Source: Spirochaetaceae bacterium
Lineage (GTDB): Bacteria > Spirochaetota > Spirochaetia > Treponematales > Breznakiellaceae
Length of the DNA: 9,448 nucleotides
Direction of reading: 5' to 3'
NCBI GenBank assembly: GCA_031280115.1
Contig: JAITHF010000127.1
Location: 1-9,448 of the forward strand
Shown here: in pieces, positions 6,982 to 9,448 of the stretch
How positions within the stretch are numbered: position 1 is the stretch's first letter
Layout: each line of letters starts with the position of its first letter
Position numbers and translations under genes: made by a program
The notes under the pieces: model-generated
The model's database searches: none
The model's input: the letters and a program-made list of their open reading frames with translations, nothing else
Told to the model about the DNA's origin: nothing

Positions 6982-7350
6982 ATGATACAGTTTTACCTGT
7001 TATCCGTGCTGTGCAACGGCGCGGCGGGCTGGCTGTTACTGCGGAACAGCGAAAACACCCTGCCCGCGCCTCCCCCGTTCCGGCTGGTTCTCGGCGCCCT
7101 CACGGCGGTTGTTGGGTTAGTGAAACTGGTGTCCCCTATGGATACGCCGGTTATCGGGGATCTTATTCCTGCCCTCGCCGCCCTTGCCGCCGCAGGGGTC
7201 ATACTCTTTGAATACTGGCGGGAAAACGCCCCCTCGGATTCCAGCACCCTGGTTGAGGTGCTGGTGGCGGTCAACAGGCGGCGCATCGGCTTTCTTGCCG
7301 CTTCCTCCGCGGTGGCGCACTTCCTGTTCCCCCAAACCCCGCTCATATAG
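6982..7350 (+). CDS. Small four-helix membrane protein, function unknown
   Basis: A 122-residue hydrophobic protein with four likely membrane helices: about 2-20, 34-52, 58-78 and 104-119. A conserved-looking core lies at FRLVLGALTAVVGLVKLVSP and PVIGDLIPALAALAAAG. A polar segment (about 80-103) with SSTLVEVLVAVNRRRIG joins helices 3 and 4. The overall look is that of a conserved treponemal inner-membrane protein, but I know no function for it. I chose the ATG at 6982 because the first helix begins there. The frame also opens at TTG 6961, only two bases after an AAAAGG run, so that start is less likely. It follows the methyltransferase by 27 bases and is probably in the same transcript. Confidence 0.7.
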   Translation: MIQFYLLSVLCNGAAGWLLLRNSENTLPAPPPFRLVLGALTAVVGLVKLVSPMDTPVIGDLIPALAALAAAGVILFEYWRENAPSDSSTLVEVLVAVNRRRIGFLAASSAVAHFLFPQTPLI

Positions 7351-7428
7351 AAAAATATAGAAAAATATAGAAAAATAAAAATAGAAATTATAGAAAATAG
7401 AAAAATAAATAAAAAATAAAAAAAAGAG
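7345..7428 (+). repeat. C-free A-tract island with perfect 10-bp repeats
   Basis: 84 bases contain no C on the plus strand, in an otherwise GC-rich region. The island opens with three perfect copies of ATATAGAAAA (7345-7374) and then decays into irregular A-rich units. The A5 tracts recur every 10 bases, close to one helical turn, which is the arrangement that bends DNA. It overlaps the stop codon of the small membrane protein and ends just before the Nudix gene. Confidence 0.8.
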
Positions 7429-7435
7429 CAGGCGG

Positions 7436-7837
7436 ATGGTTATGGAGAAACAATCAGTTGCAGGGGTCCTTTTCGATGCAGGCGCCCGGAAGTGCCTCAT
7501 TGCCCAGCGCAAAAGCGGCGGGGCCCTGGGCAATAAATGGGAGTTCCCCGGCGGCAAGGTGGAGGCCGGCGAAAGCGAACAAGCGGCGCTTGTCCGGGAA
7601 TATCAGGAGGAATTGGGCGTCCCTGTCACCGTAGGGGACTTTTTAGGGGAAACATGGTTTGAATACAGGGGCCCGCGCCGCCTGCGGGCCTACCGGGTGT
7701 ACGCCGCTTCCTGTGATTTCACCCTCCGCGAGCATACCCAATGGCGCTGGGCCGGATTAGCCGACCTTGCGGCGCTTGACTTCGCCGACTCTGACCGCGC
7801 CCTGTTTCCCTGCTTAGAACCGTATTTTAACGGATAA
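7436..7837 (+). CDS. MutT-like Nudix hydrolase
   Basis: A 133-residue single-domain Nudix enzyme with a complete box, G40-x5-E46-x7-REYQEELGV (54-62), which supplies the magnesium-binding glutamates. The preceding LGNKWEFPGGKVEAGE (31-46) and length match MutT-type 8-oxo-dGTP diphosphatases, which remove oxidised nucleotides from the pool. Other Nudix substrates cannot be excluded. The start at 7436 has AAGAG seven bases upstream. A second ATG at 7442 (then EKQSVAGVLF) is nearly as good. The last 24 bases overlap the end of the convergent omptin gene. The final residues, EPYFNG, are encoded in that overlap. Confidence 0.9.
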   Translation: MVMEKQSVAGVLFDAGARKCLIAQRKSGGALGNKWEFPGGKVEAGESEQAALVREYQEELGVPVTVGDFLGETWFEYRGPRRLRAYRVYAASCDFTLREHTQWRWAGLADLAALDFADSDRALFPCLEPYFNG

Positions 7838-8770
7838 CCCTGCGTCCAGCGCCGAGAAGCCCGCGCCGGCGCTGCCCGCGTCCTCATAGGCGCCGTTACC
7901 GGCAGGGTCGGTGTCCTGCACCCGGGAAGCGCCCCGGGCGTACCCCAGATACCGGTACGATACTGAAAGGGCGATGTCCAGCCGGGGGCGGGGGGAAACA
8001 GCGAACGAGATTTCAGGCTCAAGGAACAGGCCCAGATGTTCAAGCCGGTCCTGGAACCGGAGCCGGCGCATAAAGTGGTCGTCCTCAGCGAAGCCGAAAA
8101 GGAGCGGGGTTGCGGCGAAACTCAGGGTGCAGGAAAACAGTTTAAGAAACGGCGCTTTGAGGGAAACCCCGGGGAAAAAGATAAACCATGTTTGGGAGTA
8201 GCTTATGGCCGGGCCGTAAAGAGGTATTTCAGCCCACTGGGTACTCTCGTATTGGTAGTACCCGTTCTCCGCGGCCCAGGAGAAGCGCATATACGAGAAG
8301 CCCAGATAAAAGCCCAAAACCAAACGCGAGGCAACCGGCAGGGTTGCTCCGGCAGTAACATCAAAGATAAACGCCCCTTGGGTCTTGTTTTCGTGGGACG
8401 AGAAGTTCGTCAGCCGGTTATCGGCGCCTGACTGCCAGTCCCGGTCTTCCATGACGCCGGTTTCCCCGGGCAGGCCGAACTTCATGGACAGGCCCAGCAT
8501 AACCCCCGGGCCTTCAAGCGGGTTGGACCGGGAGAAGCCTATGTCTGTTCCCAGATAAAAGAGGGGTTTCATATCCCAGAGGAGCTGGCTCAAATAGGTG
8601 TTTCCTGTTTTATAAACGATTTCCTCCCCGGCGCCGTAGAGTATTCCCCCGGCGGAGGCCGCTGAGAACGTATAGGGAAAGGGTTTCGGCGGATTTTCGG
8701 CCCGGGCATGGGGCGGAAAAAGCAGACAAACTATGCTGACTAAAAGGGCGAAACCGTGTATATTTTTCAT
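7814..8770 (-). CDS. Omptin-family outer-membrane protease
   Basis: A 318-residue precursor of a beta-barrel surface endopeptidase. Residues 1-24 form a signal peptide (hydrophobic core about 7-19, cleavage ARA|EN), leaving 294 residues, close to mature OmpT (297). Omptin catalytic sites are recognisable by motif: EDRDW (108-112) gives Asp109 and Asp111, matching OmpT Asp83 and Asp85; DDH (230-232) gives Asp230 and His232, matching the Asp210-His212 dyad. TYLSQLLWDMKP (58-69) matches the early omptin strand with SQLDW. It alternates aromatic and polar strands and ends in KIRF, with the C-terminal Phe used for barrel assembly. The start at 8770 is set by the signal peptide; a longer frame to 8905 adds non-signal sequence. 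Substrates are unknown. It abuts the divergent lipoprotein gene and overlaps the Nudix gene. Confidence 0.85.
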   Translation of the reverse strand: MKNIHGFALLVSIVCLLFPPHARAENPPKPFPYTFSAASAGGILYGAGEEIVYKTGNTYLSQLLWDMKPLFYLGTDIGFSRSNPLEGPGVMLGLSMKFGLPGETGVMEDRDWQSGADNRLTNFSSHENKTQGAFIFDVTAGATLPVASRLVLGFYLGFSYMRFSWAAENGYYQYESTQWAEIPLYGPAISYSQTWFIFFPGVSLKAPFLKLFSCTLSFAATPLLFGFAEDDHFMRRLRFQDRLEHLGLFLEPEISFAVSPRPRLDIALSVSYRYLGYARGASRVQDTDPAGNGAYEDAGSAGAGFSALDAGLSVKIRF

Positions 8771-8773
8771 ATA

Positions 8774-9178
8774 ATGAGAGTAGGGCTTCCTGTTTACCGT
8801 AGTCAAGTACCCGCCGGCGCCGCGCTTGTTATGTGCGCGGCCATCCTGAGCTGCGCCTGCACCCGCAATACCAGTGAGATTACCATTGTGCCGCCGCCGA
8901 CCCATCCGCTTTCCCGCTCTGTTATCGGCTACGGCGTGGTAAGCAACCCCTATACCCGGGTGGTGCTTGACCCTGACCGGTCAGAGGTTTCCCTTGGGTA
9001 CCTGCGGCGGGGTTCTGTCGTGCGGGTAATCGAGCGCCGGTCAGTGAACAACCGGGGAACCGCCGAGTCCTGGGTATTGGTAGAGGGGAATTATCAAGGC
9101 TGGCTTCCTGAAATGGTGATAGATATCTATGACCTGGAAGCGAAAGCCGCCACTGCCGCCGAATTTATGACCCAATAA
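8774..9178 (+). CDS. SH3-domain lipoprotein
   Basis: A 134-residue predicted lipoprotein. Basic and polar residues 1-14 lead into a hydrophobic stretch (15-26) and a relaxed lipobox, AILSC, with Cys27 as the likely acylated residue; spirochaetal lipoboxes often depart from the enteric consensus. After a Pro-rich linker, residues about 48-116 form a bacterial SH3 (SH3b) fold, with VVSNPYTRVVLDPD, LGYLRRGSVVRVIE and WVLVEGNYQGWLPE. Such domains bind peptidoglycan or peptide ligands in the periplasm or at the surface. I start at the ATG at 8774. A GTG at 8756 is in frame but overlaps the omptin start. No ribosome site is visible. Its start is 3 bp from that of the divergent omptin gene, so the two are probably co-regulated or mutually constrained. 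Its precise role is unknown. Confidence 0.78.
   Translation: MRVGLPVYRSQVPAGAALVMCAAILSCACTRNTSEITIVPPPTHPLSRSVIGYGVVSNPYTRVVLDPDRSEVSLGYLRRGSVVRVIERRSVNNRGTAESWVLVEGNYQGWLPEMVIDIYDLEAKAATAAEFMTQ
8777..8806 (-). promoter_or_regulatory. Possible promoter for the omptin gene
   Basis: On the minus strand TTGACT (8806-8801, 5 of 6) is followed after 18 bases by TACTCT (8782-8777, 3 of 6). It lies inside the divergent lipoprotein coding sequence, which is forced because the two starts are only 3 bp apart. The predicted transcript would begin about at the ATG. CTTGACTAC here also occurs twice in the repeats at 9408-9444. Confidence 0.35.
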
Positions 9179-9187
9179 CCCCCTGCG

Positions 9188-9227
9188 CCCCCTGCGGGGG
9201 ATTCAGGTGCTTCCTGTTGCGGGAGGG
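9188..9227 (+). repeat. Intergenic repeat with CCCCC-TGC-GGGGG hairpin, copy 2
   Basis: This matches the minus strand of 1-40 at 35 of 40 positions. The hairpin (9188-9192 with 9196-9200) begins nine bases after the lipoprotein stop codon. There is no T-run, so it is not a standard terminator. Sequence similar to 9228 onward may continue beyond the window's left edge in the other copy. Confidence 0.7.
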
Positions 9228-9308
9228 TCTGCTATTTTAGTCACAACCCCGAAGCGGCGCCTCACCGCGCTTCGATGGCGCACTTGCTCAAAGCACGTTG
9301 CGCTAGTT

Positions 9309-9403
9309 GGGGGTTTGGGGGAACTGGTTCCCCCAAATTCTTCCCAAAGAGGCGCGAAAGCGCCGATAATTCGTTATAACACAATGAGTTATGCGGGGAC
9401 AGG
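9309..9403 (-). repeat. 94/95-bp structured repeat, copy 2 (inverted)
   Basis: Reverse-complement copy of 4215-4308. In plus-strand sense it forms a perfect 11-bp stem with a TG loop (9314-9324 with 9327-9337), then GGCGC-GAAA-GCGCC (9351-9364), a perfect 5-bp stem with a GNRA-type loop. Between the copies, differences near the second hairpin leave it able to pair. The frame open across 9207-9407 is a by-product of this repeat and has no protein character. The stretch 9228-9308 shows nothing recognisable. Confidence 0.85.
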
Positions 9404-9407
9404 ATAG

Positions 9408-9444
9408 TTTTTCTTGACTACAAGAAACTTTTTCTTGACTACAA
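9408..9444 (+). repeat. Two direct copies of a 16-bp motif containing TTGACT
   Basis: TTTTTCTTGACTACAA occurs at 9408-9423 and again, identically, at 9429-9444, a 21-bp period or two helical turns. Each contains a good -35 hexamer (TTGACT) after a T-tract. The block starts five bases after the 94-bp repeat and runs to the window edge. It is probably part of a promoter or operator for a plus-strand gene beyond the window. Confidence 0.6.
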
Positions 9445-9448
9445 AATA

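Noticed and set aside
8770..8775. Perfect TATAAT as a -10 box for the lipoprotein gene
   Set aside because: It overlaps the ATG at 8774, so transcription would start inside the gene, and no -35 lies at the right distance; probably chance.
9207..9407. 66-codon frame at the right end
   Set aside because: Most of it is the 94-bp repeat read in one frame; no ribosome site and no domain.
1..9448. CRISPR array, tRNA or rRNA genes, phage or insertion-sequence transposase
   Set aside because: No regular repeat-spacer pattern, no cloverleaf or rRNA-like sequence, and no transposase, integrase or phage protein was recognised on either strand.

Overview
The window looks like a chromosomal segment of a GC-rich spirochaete, probably a treponeme-like lineage. 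The grounds are an EF-G2-type elongation factor paralogue, a CimA-type isoleucine entry enzyme, a spirochaetal-style lipobox, and repeated intergenic hairpin elements. This assignment is inferred from protein character and layout only; no marker gene such as 16S rRNA is present.

Layout. Positions 1-4013 hold two minus-strand genes: an EF-G-like GTPase (166-2241), with a strong intrinsic terminator at 42-82 and a promoter at 2276-2304, and upstream of it a citramalate synthase, cimA (2326-3942), with its own promoter at 3984-4013. Positions 4014-4426 are a gene-free, repeat-rich spacer. It holds five copies of a 21-bp tandem repeat (4077-4181), a 94-bp structured repeat (4215-4308), a 16-bp direct duplication and a T-rich tract.

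Positions 4427-7837 are a plus-strand series: an MFS transporter, a DtxR/MntR-type metal-responsive repressor, an RsmB/RsmF-type RNA m5C methyltransferase whose start overlaps the repressor's end, a small four-helix membrane protein, a phased A-tract island, and a MutT-like Nudix hydrolase. A minus-strand omptin-family outer-membrane protease (7814-8770) follows. It overlaps the Nudix gene tail to tail by 24 bp and lies 3 bp from the start of a divergent SH3-domain lipoprotein (8774-9178). The last 270 bases hold a partial copy of the repeat that begins the window, an inverted second copy of the 94-bp repeat, and two copies of a 16-bp motif containing TTGAC that looks like a promoter -35 region.

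Functional themes are translation (EF-G paralogue, RNA methyltransferase), isoleucine biosynthesis (cimA), metal-responsive regulation and transport, nucleotide-pool sanitation (Nudix) and the cell envelope (omptin and SH3 lipoprotein). They do not form one pathway. The most unusual items are the omptin with its full catalytic set in a probable spirochaete, its extremely tight gene packing, and the family of structured intergenic repeats, one pair of which brackets about 5.2 kb in inverted orientation. I did not find a clear new defence or mobile system.
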